DNA of 64,000 nt from the NCBI GenBank assembly GCA_963725895.1, contig CAVSAJ010000003.1:930001-994000 (forward strand), written 5' to 3'. Positions 37,116 through 46,387 of this stretch are shown here, one piece after another. Each line of letters starts with the position of its first letter. The stretch's first letter is position 1. This DNA is from Bog-473 sp963725895 (GTDB taxonomy: Bacteria; Actinomycetota; Acidimicrobiia; Acidimicrobiales; RAAP-2). A program made the position numbers and the translations under genes. The notes under the pieces were generated by a model. That model searched no databases. It was not told the origin of the DNA and was given only the letters and a program-made list of their open reading frames with translations.

Positions 37116-37150
37116 CGACCGAGGCTATACAATCGCCGCCAGGGAGATGG

Positions 37151-38490
37151 GTGCGCTGCTCGACATCTGAACTGACGGCACACCTCGGCGGCGAGCTGAT
37201 CGGGCCCGACGTCGGCGTCGAGGGTGCGAGCATCGACTCCAGGACGCTCTGCCCGGGCCAGCTCTACGTCGCCGATCGTGGCGGAGCGTGACGGCCATGC
37301 CTTCATTCCCGCAGCGCTCGATGCCGGCGCTCCGGCCTACCTGACGGCGCAGGATCCGGTCGGCGCGACGGCCATCAGGGTCGACGACACATCGGCGGCA
37401 CTGATGCGTCTCGGTGTGTTCGCGCGCGACGCGAGTGACCGGTGGTGTCGTCGGCATCACGGGATCGGTGGGCAAGACCACCACCAAAGACCTCCTTGCC
37501 GGCTGCCTCTCGTCGAGCTTTGTGACCGCAGCCAGCGAGCGTTCCTTCAACAACGAGCTTGGCCTTCCACTCACGCTGTTCAATGCACCCGACGGCGCCC
37601 AGTGGGTGGTGCTCGAGATGGGCGCGCGTAGTGCAGGACACATCGAGCGGCTGGCGCAAGTGGCGCGCCCTGACGTCGGGATCGTGACCGGCGTCGAGAT
37701 GGCGCACATCGAATACTTCGGCGACCTCGACGGCGTGGCCCGGGCGAAAAGCGAGCTCGTGGCGGCGCTCCCCGCCTCTGGGGTCGCCGTCTTGAACTAC
37801 GACGACGGACGAGTGCGGGAGATGGCCTCGGTGAGCCGCTGTCCCGTGCTCGGCTACGCGGTGGATGCAGATGCGGAGGTGCGGGCCGACGACGTGACGC
37901 TCGACGGCGAGCTGCGGGCGTGCTTCGTGTTGAACTCTCCATGGGGCCAAGCGGAGGTCCGTCTCGCCGTCCACGGGCTCCAGCAGGTTCCCAACGCGCT
38001 GGCGGCCGCGACCGCTGCACTGTGGTGCGGTGTCCGTCTCGAAGACGTGGCCGCCGCGCTGGCCGACGTGCACGGGTCGCCGCTGCGCATGGAGGTCCAT
38101 CATGTGCCGGGCGGACCGCTATTGGTCGTCGACTGCTACAACGCGAACCCCGCGTCCGCCGAGGCGGCACTGCGCTCGCTCGGGCAGCTCGAGGGGGAAC
38201 GCAAGCTCGCGCTCCTCGGGCTCATGGCCGAGCTGGGTGCCGAGACCGAGTCCGAGCACCGGCGGATCGCCCTGGTGGCGGAGGAGCTCGGCATCGAGGT
38301 CGTGGGGTACGAGACCCTGCTCTACGGCGAGGCTCAGGTGTCGGGGGTGGAGGAGGCCGTCGCGTTGCTGCGCACTCTCGGGCCTCGCGACGCGGCTCTC
38401 GTCAAGGGGAGCCGGGTCGCGAGGCTTGAGGACGTCGTCCGTGCTTATGGCGCGGCCGAGGGCGTACCTTCGCTGGCCGCCGGGGCGTAA
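37151..38490 (+). CDS. murF: UDP-MurNAc-tripeptide--D-alanyl-D-alanine ligase, frame broken
   Basis: AGGGAG at 37141-37146 precedes the GTG at 37151 (VRCSTSELTAHLGGELIG). The N-terminal Mur ligase domain (GASIDSRTLCPGQLYVA) is interrupted by frame changes near 37270 and 37430. The rest is intact: the P-loop GGVVGITGSVGKTTTKDLLA, ERSFNNELGLPLTLF, VLEMGARSAGHIERL, DCYNANPASAEAALRSL and LGLMAELGAETESEH. MurF adds D-Ala-D-Ala to the UDP-MurNAc tripeptide in the cytoplasm. Its last 46 bases overlap the convergent BTAD gene. Confidence 0.93.
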
Positions 38491-39918
38491 CGAGTTGGTC
38501 CAGGGGCTCCCAGCTGTGGGACGGTCACGCCCGGCCTCGCGGTGGGGACTGCTAGCGATCGGGTGAGCTCGCCGTAAAGCAACTCGGTGTGGGGCGAGGG
38601 CGAACTTCCCGGGTCGAGCGAATCGAGGCGTCGCTGACAGTCGCGCCACTCGTGACGAAGGCGATCAGCGTCGCCCTCGGCTGCGGCCAGCTCCATGGCG
38701 GCCCGCGACACCGCCTCGCTGTAGGGCTCGACGAGGCGCGCTTGCTCGAGTCCCCATCGAGCGAGGTCGTACAGGCCTGCCTCCGCGGCGAGGGACGCCA
38801 TGGCACAGGCGGCGTCGACGAGCACCACGGCGAGGCGCCCGCCGTGCCCTTCTGCCTCCCACCACGTGTACCCCGACAGCGCGTTGGCCAGGGGCTCGCC
38901 TTCCACCAGTTCGAGAGCAGCGCGGAAATGGGCGATGGCCGTGAGGGGATCGGGCTGGCATCTTTCCGTCTGCAGCGAAGGCAATGGCGCGCCGTACGTC
39001 GACGGTCACCTCAGACGACATCTGGTACAGGCCGGTACGAGTCGCGGGTGGGAAGAGGGGCTCGCCGCTGGAATCGAGGCCCATGGCACGGCGTGCCGCA
39101 TACGCAGTGTTGAACAACGTCTTGGCCGCGGCGTCAGTGTCAGAAGACCCGAGCACGCGTGTGCGGAGTCGGTCGCTCGTGATTACGTCGGGCTGATGAA
39201 GGGACAGATACGCCACGAGCTCCACGGCGCGGCGCGCCCTGTTCGCAGGAAGAGCCTCGGACAAGCCGTCGAGACGCGGTGTCATGGTCAGCAGGCGGAC
39301 GTCCACCTGACCCGGAGTAACGGCCGCGGTGCTCGTCGATGGTTCCGACGTCCGCTGCAGGGGCTCGCGAATCGCTGCGACCTTGCCCGTGACGGATGCG
39401 GGCGCGGGCGCAGCGCTCGTGGCGGGTGCGGAGGCAGGGGACCGTACGAAGAGCTCGGCGATGTTGCGGGCCGCCTCCTCCGACTGGAGGTGCGGCCGGA
39501 CCACGCGCCCCAGAGGGTGGATGGTGGCGCCGTGACGGTCGACGAGAACGGTCACGTTGCTCGCGGCAGCGGCGGCAGTGGTCACGACGGCCGTCCTCGC
39601 CGCGACGTGCGCCGGCAGGGTCGTCGGGTCTCCGAAGAAGAGCAGGGGCCGGGCGAGCCGTGGGTCGGCCGCCGCCTCCGTCAGTAACACCGGGTCGGCG
39701 GCATCATCGGTGCACACGACACCGTCCGACCATGTCCAGGCGCTGACGGCGGTCCGGACAGATCGCTGGAGCGCGTCCGCCTCGGCGCCGAGGAGGGGAA
39801 GGACGTCCCCCGGGCCCAGTGCGACGAGCCACGTACCCTCGTCGTCGTCGCCGACGGGGAGGACGACGGGGACATAGGGCGCCGAGATGTTCGAGGAATC
39901 GAGCCGGTCATGGGACAC
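38445..39918 (-). CDS. BTAD-type transcriptional activator domain protein, probably C-terminal part of the LysM membrane protein
   Basis: Residues 1-~190 form an alpha/beta region (GTWLVALGPGDVLPLLGAEA). A winged-helix DNA-binding domain follows (LTMTPRLDGLSEALPANRARR to LNTAYAARRAMG-like sequence, about 205-310). After a frame change near 38985 there is a tetratrico-like BTAD helical domain (ALELVEGEPLANALSGYTWWEAE, LARWGLEQARLVEPYSEAVS). This is the SARP/AfsR-type arrangement. The first residues SHDRLDSSNISAPYVPV fit directly onto the end of the LysM protein after one indel near 39915, so I believe the two form one polypeptide of about 860 residues. The stop is at 38445, inside the murF end. 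Confidence 0.75.
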
Positions 39919-41038
39919 GCTGCCAGCCCGTGCCGCCGTCCACGGCGTCGAATCCGGCGGGCGCGTCGTGGCACCTGCCGTTGAGCCAGAAGGTCACGCC
40001 TCGCGGGCCCACGTTCACCGCCCGAACGATGGGCATGCTCTCTCCCGCGGCGACCGCTCGGCCCAGCATGCCGTTGGCGCTTTCGAAGGCCTCCAGCGCC
40101 GGGATCCCGTCGAAGCGGCCGAGGAGGGCCGCAGCGTCCACGGCACCCTCGGACTCGGGGTCACCGAGGCCGGCGTCGCCCAGGTCGAGGTCGCCGCGGA
40201 ATGGTTCGGGGCTCCGGCGTCGGCGCGTCCGGCGGGCCAGAGCGGCGCACGCGAGGGAACCCATCCCCAAGGCCAGCAGTTCCGGCAAGTGGTCGGGCTC
40301 GGCGTGGGTGTTGCTCTCAGTTGCTCGGTGACCCGGTCGTCGTGTGCCCTCCGGCAGCCGGAGCCGCCAGCCCTCCCTGATGTGATCGGGATCGATGAAG
40401 CACTCGGCGCCGCCCATGTCCCGCCCGAGGTTGAGCCCCGCCAGTGTGGTCCAGTCGGCTCCGTCGTCGAGCTGGTCGTCTGCGATGCTCCACAGGGTGT
40501 CGCCGACGTCGACCTGATAGGACGAATCCGTTTCCCGTTTCTGTGCTCCGTCCACACGCACGGGTGCGGGCTCAGCCGGCGAGTGTTGGCCGCTGAACGT
40601 GCTCGACAACACCGGGGGAACCGTGGCTCCGGCCGATGCGGACGCAAAGATTGGCCCGCCCACCGAGGACAGCGCGAGCACGCCCACGGCGATGCGAGCT
40701 GCCACGTGGTCCAAGATGGACACACCATGGCCGCGGACGTCACCGCTGCGGACGTGCACCGCCACTCCGCGTACGAGCTGCGCGCAACTTGCGGCCCAGG
40801 CAACCCACGCAGCCAACGCGACAACGAAGAGCGCGTCACGGGACCCCGCGTGCCACGTGTGTCCGAGACCGCCGGACAACGGATTCCCGACCACGACGAA
40901 GAGCACCACGGGTACCGCGGTGAAGGCGAGCAGCGCCGCCACCACCGCGCCGGCCACGTCGACCATCCTCCCGGCGCGTCCGCGTCTGACGGGTCGCCCC
41001 GATAGGGGTTCGCCCGTCCTACCCACCAGCTGGTCCAA
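39908..41038 (-). CDS. LysM-domain membrane protein, probably N-terminal part of a LysM-BTAD regulator
   Basis: The 376-residue reading frame has helices at about 26-51, 67-88, 113-136 and 252-269. A LysM peptidoglycan-binding domain lies at 173-230 (YQVDVGDTLWSIADDQL to EGWRLRLP), between helices three and four. With four helices the LysM domain would face outside and the C-terminal part (after RRTRRRR) inside. The cytoplasmic part continues in the downstream frame as the BTAD regulator. LysM-BTAD proteins are known as annotations in actinobacteria, with no established function. Its start lies 20 bases inside the end of the Thr-rich membrane protein gene. Confidence 0.78.
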   Translation of the reverse strand: MDQLVGRTGEPLSGRPVRRGRAGRMVDVAGAVVAALLAFTAVPVVLFVVVGNPLSGGLGHTWHAGSRDALFVVALAAWVAWAASCAQLVRGVAVHVRSGDVRGHGVSILDHVAARIAVGVLALSSVGGPIFASASAGATVPPVLSSTFSGQHSPAEPAPVRVDGAQKRETDSSYQVDVGDTLWSIADDQLDDGADWTTLAGLNLGRDMGGAECFIDPDHIREGWRLRLPEGTRRPGHRATESNTHAEPDHLPELLALGMGSLACAALARRTRRRRSPEPFRGDLDLGDAGLGDPESEGAVDAAALLGRFDGIPALEAFESANGMLGRAVAAGESMPIVRAVNVGPRGVTFWLNGRCHDAPAGFDAVDGGTGWQRVP

Positions 41039-41838
41039 TTGTGATCGTGAACGTCAACGACGCGGACTCTTGGGCGGGCTCGCTCACGGTGGCCTCGCAC
41101 TCCCCGCTGGCGTCGAGAAGTGTCTCTTGCATCGCGGACGTACCACCGTCATTCTGACTCCCGCTTGGACAACTGACGCTGAGTGTCAGGTAGGTGGCGC
41201 CGGACCACACGACCGCGACCTGCATCGCACCGGTCCCCGTGAAAACGAACTGGCGGGAGGTCTCGAGAGGCGGATCGAGGTAGGCCTCAGTCTCGGAGCG
41301 GTCGTCCGGTTGGGCCACGCCCGGGGTAGGTCGTCGTCGTCGTTGCCGGCGGCGCGGTGGTCGTGGTCGTCGCCACGGTGCTGCTGGTGCCTGGAGAACC
41401 CGCGTCGCCCAGGCCTCGCGAACCGGCGGCCGTCGACGTCGTTGCCTCGGACGTCGGTCCGGCGCCGACGCCACCTGTCGGGGCGCTCGAGCTGGCGGCG
41501 ACCGTGGTCGTCGTGGTCGAGCCAGGGTGGGTCGCACCCGTGTCGTGGTGCACGCCCGCGGCGGGTCGGGAGTCGCTGGACGCGGTCCCGCCCAGAGCAT
41601 GAGCACGGCGTCCCGGGTGCGAAGTTCCCCCCGCCGTCGCGACGAGCAGAGCCATGAGCGCGAGGGACACGGCAAGGATCACCCACCAGTTGGGGCGGCC
41701 TCGAACCACGCGCGCGCGAAGACTCTCGGTGCTGCCGGACCCTCCCCCAGCCACAGGCACACCATAGGCACGCGCCACGCCGCTCGCACTGGGCCGATCA
41801 GGCGTACATACGCCGGCGGCCGCGGTCGCGACGGGCAT
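41019..41838 (-). CDS. Thr/Ser-rich single-pass membrane protein with extracytoplasmic C-terminal domain, frame broken
   Basis: A cytoplasmic N-terminus (about 50 residues) leads to one helix, NWWVILAVSLALMALLVAT. A long Thr/Ser/Pro/Gly-rich spacer (TTTTTVAASSSAPTG, TVATTTTTAPPATTTTT) follows, then after a frame change near 41325 a C-terminal domain with SRQFVFTGTGAMQVAVV, VSCPSGSQNDGG and CEATVSEPAQESAS. Two cysteines in that domain could form a disulphide outside the cell. The spacer suits crossing a cell wall. No family is recognised. It sits between the sigma-like gene (overlap of about 40 bases) and the LysM-BTAD gene, so all three are probably one operon. The start codon is uncertain. 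Confidence 0.6.
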
Positions 41839-42568
41839 AAAGCACGCGGCGATCCCGTCCGGTGAGTTGGGCCAACTCGGCCATGGAATAGCCCATGACG
41901 TGATGCGTGTAGAGGACCTGGGCGTCTTCTTCGCGCATCCCCTCGCGACGGAGGTCCACCAGGATCCGAGCCAGTTCGTCGAGATCCGTCACGTCGCGGG
42001 CCGATCGCTCGAACGTGTCCGAGAGGAGGGGGACAGTTCGTCGGCTGAGATCCTTGAAACGGAAGAGTTGCCGCCGCATCCTGCACCGGATGGCCGACAA
42101 CAGGTCTAGGACGGCGTAGGGGCGGTCCTGACCAGCCCATTCCTGCACGACGAGCCAGGACGTCGTCACGAGCTCGACGAAGAACTCATCGCCGTCCTCC
42201 CACTCCCCGCCACGACCCCACCGGAGCTTCCCGGCAACCGTCACCAGGCCTGGCAACAGGACCTGGACGAGCATGCGGGTAATGAAGGGGTCGCAGCCTC
42301 CTTCTCTCAGCAACACGCTGACCAGGCGCGCCGCTTCGTTGCGTTCGACGTTGCCTTGGGCGCGGCGCATGTGCTCGACCAGGTCGAAGGGGGTGGGACA
42401 GATGGGTGGCTCCGCGCCGCAACCCAGGACCAGCCGCGCCAGATACTCGTCACGCCGGGCCACGTCTTGGAGTGAGCGAGCGCCGTGTCCGGACCGCCCG
42501 ATAGACCGCCATTCGGCCTCCATGTGGTCGATCACGACGGCGCGCTGCTTCGAAGGGGAGTTGGACAT
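41798..42568 (-). CDS. Sigma-70-like / HTH transcription factor
   Basis: Starting at MSNSPSKQRAVVIDH (ATG 42566-42568), the 256-residue protein has a long helical core. Its C-terminal region DAQVLYTHHVMGYSMAELAQ with LTGRDRRVLYARRDRGRRRM looks like sigma region 4, an HTH recognising -35 elements. The middle (LVTVAGKLRWGRGGEWEDGDEFFVELVTTSWLVVQEW) resembles sigma region 2 only loosely, with an LLSAIRCRMRRQLFR segment following. Known extracytoplasmic sigma factors are shorter and more canonical, so this is a divergent sigma-like factor or an HTH regulator of the same origin. It is the first gene of the cluster with the Thr-rich and LysM-BTAD proteins. Confidence 0.65.
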   Translation of the reverse strand: MSNSPSKQRAVVIDHMEAEWRSIGRSGHGARSLQDVARRDEYLARLVLGCGAEPPICPTPFDLVEHMRRAQGNVERNEAARLVSVLLREGGCDPFITRMLVQVLLPGLVTVAGKLRWGRGGEWEDGDEFFVELVTTSWLVVQEWAGQDRPYAVLDLLSAIRCRMRRQLFRFKDLSRRTVPLLSDTFERSARDVTDLDELARILVDLRREGMREEDAQVLYTHHVMGYSMAELAQLTGRDRRVLYARRDRGRRRMYA

Positions 42569-42699
42569 GGGCGACACGGTGGCGCCGGTCGCTCCCCCGA
42601 TCGCTCCCACCGCGCCAAGTTGCCTGTGACCAGGTGCGCGCTCGAAGGGTGCGTGGTCGTTCAACGGCAGCATCGGGGGTCGGCGGTAGTGTGCCGGCG

Positions 42700-43107
42700 A
42701 TGGATATCGACGAGTTCTACGAAGGTGACCCCCGGCGGCGGCCCTCCGCCGAGCTCGAGCTGGGTACCGACTGGATGGACGCGGACGGCGTGCGCCACGA
42801 GCTCAACTACGTCGAGGACACGGGCGAGCTGTACGTGCTGCGGGAGCCGTCGCCGCACATCAGCGAGGACCCGTTCGGCGGAATGCACATCAGCACGTCG
42901 CCCGACTACGACAACAAGATGACGGTGCACGTGATTGCCAAGATCCCAACCACCGACGACGTACACCGGATCCTCGACGGCTGGCAGGAGGCGATGAAAC
43001 GCCCTGACGGCCCGGACTGGTTGGGCGAGCGGCTGCGAGCAGCGGGTGTCGCCGTCGGTCCGCCAGGGACCGCCATCGAGGACGACGGCCCGGAAGGTCG
43101 GGCCTGA
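42700..43107 (+). CDS. Conserved hypothetical acidic protein
   Basis: The ATG at 42700 begins MDIDEFYEGDPRRRPSAELE. The 135-residue acidic protein has two parts: a strand-rich N-terminal half (GTDWMDADGVRHELNYVED, GELYVLREPSPHI) and a helix-containing C-terminal half (TVHVIAKIPTTDDVHRILDGWQEAMKRPD). No known motif is seen. It is divergent from the sigma-like gene, with about 130 bases between the two starts. Composition and codon use fit a real cytoplasmic protein. Confidence 0.65.
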   Translation: MDIDEFYEGDPRRRPSAELELGTDWMDADGVRHELNYVEDTGELYVLREPSPHISEDPFGGMHISTSPDYDNKMTVHVIAKIPTTDDVHRILDGWQEAMKRPDGPDWLGERLRAAGVAVGPPGTAIEDDGPEGRA

Positions 43108-43143
43108 GGAGATCGTCGTTCGGAGCTACCGGTGAGAGCGATT

Positions 43144-43212
43144 GGTCGGCGCGGGAGCGACTGGTCGGCGCGGGAGGGATGGTCGGCTGGTCGGCTGGTC
43201 GGCTGGTCGGCG
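43144..43212. repeat. Tandem GGTCGGCT repeat
   Basis: Four adjoining 8-base units GGTCGGCT (the last ends in G) lie at 43181-43212. They are preceded by two copies of a 14-base relative, GGTCGGCGCGGGAG, at 43144 and 43163. The tract fills the gap between two convergent genes (43107 and 43248). It is too short and lacks spacers for a CRISPR array; slippage repeats or a transcription-end structure are possible. Confidence 0.75.
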
Positions 43213-43247
43213 CCGTAGGCCGTGCAGGGTGGGCCGAGCTGGGATCG

Positions 43248-44324
43248 TTAGGTCGGGGGCTCCAGGTCGAGCATCGTGGCCAAGAGTTGGGTCGCGAGGT
43301 TGTTCGACCGCATGTCCGCCTCGGCCGGCAGAATCTGGGTCTCGAGCAAGAGGTCCGAAAGTCGCAGCATGACGACGGCGAAGCGGAAGCCGGAGAACAC
43401 CTCGTAGAAGAAGAGGTCCCGCATGGGCCGGCCCATCTGCTTCGAGTAGTAGTCGATCGTCTCCTCGTGGGACGGGAAGCCGGCCGGGCGGGGGACCCCG
43501 AGCGGATCGGTGAACTGGCGGTCGAAGTAGAGGAACCAACCCAAGTCCATCTCGGGCTGGCCGAGTGACGCCATCTCCCAATCGAGCACCGCCGCCGCAC
43601 GGAAGTCGTCCCAGATGATGTTGCCGATGCGGCTGTCGCCCCAGCTGAGAACCACCTCGCCCTGCTCATCGGGCTGGTGGTCGACGAGCCACTGCCAGGT
43701 CGACTCGACGACGGGGACGCTCATGCCCTTGGCCGACCAGTCGAGGTAGTCGCGGTAGTACGACATCTGCTGCTCGATGCCAGGCCGGCCCCGGCCCGAC
43801 ATGCCCAGCCAGTCGAGATCGAGGCTGCGCCAGTCGGTCTTGTGCACCGCGGCGAGCGCGTCGATCCCGCTCCACCACATGCGCTCCTGCTGCTCGGGCG
43901 TCGCCTCTATGACCCAACCCTCGATGGTGTAGGGAATGTTGTCCGGGGGGACCAGGCCTTCCACGTGGTCCATGCTGAAGAAGGGCACCCCCAAATACCG
44001 GGGATCGTCCTCATAGAAGCCGAGGCGCGGGAGCGGCACCGACGAACCGCCGTCAGCCAATGCCTTCATCACGCGGTACTGGCTCGAGAACTCGGCATCC
44101 ATGAAGAGCAGATGCTTGGTGGGTGCGACACGGACGACGAGGCGGCGTTCCGATCCGTCCGCGGCGCGGGTCCGGCAGAGGATGGTCTCGTTGGAGAAGC
44201 CGTTCGAGGCGGGCGACTCGACGTCGAAGACCTCGGGGCCCGCCCCGTCCGACGACTTGGTCGCCAGCCATTCGGTCAGGATGGCCGCGACCTCCTCGGG
44301 GTTCCGCTGGTCGATGTCAGGCAC
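43248..44324 (-). CDS. APH-type phosphotransferase family protein
   Basis: From the GTG at 44322-44324 the 358-residue kinase-like protein shows SNGFSNETILCRTRA (nucleotide loop) and LVVRVAPTKHLLFMDA with a conserved basic strand. Its catalytic block is LSWGDSRIGNIIWDD, in which the usual HGD is WGD, and AAVLDWEMASLGQPEMDLGW is the metal-binding DWE. This WGD form is normal in actinobacterial members found beside acyl-CoA dehydrogenases. Despite the name these proteins are not proven antibiotic kinases; the likely substrate is a small metabolite. It converges with the small gene at 42700 and is divergent from the one at 44422. Confidence 0.85.
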   Translation of the reverse strand: MPDIDQRNPEEVAAILTEWLATKSSDGAGPEVFDVESPASNGFSNETILCRTRAADGSERRLVVRVAPTKHLLFMDAEFSSQYRVMKALADGGSSVPLPRLGFYEDDPRYLGVPFFSMDHVEGLVPPDNIPYTIEGWVIEATPEQQERMWWSGIDALAAVHKTDWRSLDLDWLGMSGRGRPGIEQQMSYYRDYLDWSAKGMSVPVVESTWQWLVDHQPDEQGEVVLSWGDSRIGNIIWDDFRAAAVLDWEMASLGQPEMDLGWFLYFDRQFTDPLGVPRPAGFPSHEETIDYYSKQMGRPMRDLFFYEVFSGFRFAVVMLRLSDLLLETQILPAEADMRSNNLATQLLATMLDLEPPT

Positions 44325-44421
44325 GGGGCGGCACTCTACCGACGGGGAGCTCTGTGGTGCGTAGTACCTCCCTGGAGGGACGAGGGATCCCACCTGGAGG
44401 GCGGGGATAGCGTCACTGACC

Positions 44422-44754
44422 GTGCTCATCGTGATCGACCTCGCCGAACGGCGGGTCTCCCTCCACGACCCGGCAGACTTCGCCCGTTTCTCGGTGGCCG
44501 TCGAGGGTGACGGGGACCTGGCCGACGTCGTGCGTCACACGGGCGTCGGGCGCCTCCAAGAGGACGGCGACCATCTCGTCGTGGACCCGGTGGCCCTCCG
44601 GGCGCTGGCTGGGCCAGCCGCCGACGAGGCCTGGGACGAGGGCTTTTCCGGCATGTGCGCGTACGCCGCCGGGAAGGGGTGGATGGAGGACGGCGGGGTC
44701 GTCGCCCACGTCGAACGACGCCACGAGGCGGGTTCACTGGGCGGCGCGGGCTGA
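44422..44754 (+). CDS. Small conserved hypothetical protein
   Basis: The GTG at 44422 starts LIVIDLAERRVSLHDPADFA and the 110-residue acidic product continues FSVAVEGDGDLADVVRHTGVG and LVVDPVALRALAGPAADEAW. Strand-helix alternation suggests a folded cytoplasmic protein. No domain is recognised. The antisense frame is also open but has a Pro/His/Gly-rich, less protein-like composition. It lies 128 bases upstream of the aldehyde dehydrogenase on the same strand. Confidence 0.6.
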   Translation: MLIVIDLAERRVSLHDPADFARFSVAVEGDGDLADVVRHTGVGRLQEDGDHLVVDPVALRALAGPAADEAWDEGFSGMCAYAAGKGWMEDGGVVAHVERRHEAGSLGGAG

Positions 44755-44882
44755 GGCGTCCGGCGTGATCGGACAGAGTGTCCGATCGGCGGCAGGCGCA
44801 GCTACCCTTTGAGACGCCGTACGGCGCGGCCGGCGGTGGGGGCGCGGACCCTCTGAACGATGGTGAATCTGAGGAGGGCTGG

Positions 44883-46355
44883 ATGGCGATTCGGGACTAC
44901 GACCGCTTGTTCATCGGCGGCGACTGGGTGGCCCCTGAGGGCACGGACACGATCGGCGTCATCTCGCCGGTGACCGAGGAAGTCATCGCCCGGGTGCCCG
45001 ACGGCACCGAGGCCGACATCGACAAGGCGGTGGCCGCCGCACGGGAGGCGTTCGACCGCGGACCGTGGCCGCGCATGGCGCCGGCCGAACGCGCCGAGAT
45101 CCTGCGCACCGTCGGCGCGCAGGTCATGGCCGAGTTGAACGACCTCGCCGAGACCATCACCCGGGAGATGGGCTCGCCCATCACCTTCTCGGGCATGGGC
45201 CAGGTGCTGGCGCCGATGATGATCTTCAACTACTACGCCGACCTCGCCACCACCTACGCCTTCGACGAGGTGCGCACCGGCGTGCTCAATCCTCAGGTGC
45301 TCGTGACCAAGGAGCCCGTCGGCGTCGTCGGCGCGATCGCTCCGTGGAACGTGCCGCTGTTCATCGCAGCCGCCAAGCTCGCTCCGTCGCTGGCCGCCGG
45401 CTGCACGGTCGTCTACAAGCCGGCACCCGAGACGCCCTTCGACGCGTTCAGGCTCGCCGAGATCTTCGCCGACGCCGGGCTGCCCAAGGGTGTGCTCTCC
45501 GTGGTGCCCGCCGGGCGCGAGGTGTCCGAGCACCTCGTGACGCATCCTGGAGTGGACAAGATCTCCTTCACCGGTTCCGGTGTGGGCGGCAAGCGCATCG
45601 GTGGCCTCTGCGGCGAGCGCCTGAAGCGCTGCACGCTCGAGCTCGGGGGCAAGTCCGCTGCGATCATCTTGGACGACGCCGACCTGGCGACGACGATCCC
45701 GACGTTGCTGCCCAACTCGATCATGAACAACGGGCAGGCGTGCATCGCACAGACGCGTATCCTCGCGCCCCGGTCGCGCTACGCCGAGGTCGTCGACGCC
45801 GTCGTCTCGGGCGTCTCCGCCATGAAGGTGGGCGATCCGATGGACCCCGCCACCGACGTTGGTCCAGTGGTGGCCGAGCGGCAGCGGAGCAGGATCGAGG
45901 GGTTTCTCGAGAGCGGACGTGAGGAGGGCGCCACGGTGGCGCTCGGCGGTGGCCGCCCGTCCGGCTCCGACTTCTCGAAGGGGTGGTACGTGGAGCCGAC
46001 GGTGTTCAGCGACGTCGACAACAAGATGCGCATCGCGCAGGAAGAGATCTTCGGTCCCGTGCTCGTCGTGATCCCCTACGACAGCGACGACAACGCCGTC
46101 GAGATCGCCAACGACTCCAACTACGGCCTCTGCGGCTCGGTGTGGACGGGCGACAACGACCGTGGCCTCGGTGTGGCGCGCCGGGTGCGCACCGGCACCT
46201 ACATGCTGAACGCGCCGGTGCCCATCGACTTCGCCACGCCCTTCGGCGGGTTCAAGGAGTCGGGCGTCGGGCGCGAGTTCGGACCCGAAGGCCTGGAGGG
46301 CTTCTTGGAGATGAAGTCCATCGCCCTGCCCGCGGACTACACGCCAACGACCTAG
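44883..46355 (+). CDS. NAD(P)-dependent aldehyde dehydrogenase
   Basis: The intact 490-residue enzyme starts MAIRDYDRLFIGGDWVAPEG. It has VGAIAPWNVPLF near 155, the cofactor glycine motif FTGSGVGGKRI, the catalytic glutamate region LELGGKSAAIILDDADL near 255, and the active-site cysteine in NNGQACIAQTRI near residue 286. EEIFGPVLVVIPYDS and FGGFKESGVGREFG complete it. It oxidises an aldehyde to the acid with NAD(P)+; the specificity is not evident. The upstream end of an MFS gene follows 32 bases after the stop. Confidence 0.95.
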   Translation: MAIRDYDRLFIGGDWVAPEGTDTIGVISPVTEEVIARVPDGTEADIDKAVAAAREAFDRGPWPRMAPAERAEILRTVGAQVMAELNDLAETITREMGSPITFSGMGQVLAPMMIFNYYADLATTYAFDEVRTGVLNPQVLVTKEPVGVVGAIAPWNVPLFIAAAKLAPSLAAGCTVVYKPAPETPFDAFRLAEIFADAGLPKGVLSVVPAGREVSEHLVTHPGVDKISFTGSGVGGKRIGGLCGERLKRCTLELGGKSAAIILDDADLATTIPTLLPNSIMNNGQACIAQTRILAPRSRYAEVVDAVVSGVSAMKVGDPMDPATDVGPVVAERQRSRIEGFLESGREEGATVALGGGRPSGSDFSKGWYVEPTVFSDVDNKMRIAQEEIFGPVLVVIPYDSDDNAVEIANDSNYGLCGSVWTGDNDRGLGVARRVRTGTYMLNAPVPIDFATPFGGFKESGVGREFGPEGLEGFLEMKSIALPADYTPTT

Positions 46356-46387
46356 CCGGAAACGGGGGCACGGGGCGCAGCGGCCAG

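Noticed and set aside
43144..43212. Possible CRISPR remnant
   Set aside because: Units are 8 bases long and directly adjoining; there are no spacers or cas genes.
44413..44724. Minus-strand frame antisense to the small gene at 44422
   Set aside because: The plus-strand product has normal strand-helix alternation; the antisense one is Pro/His/Gly-rich.
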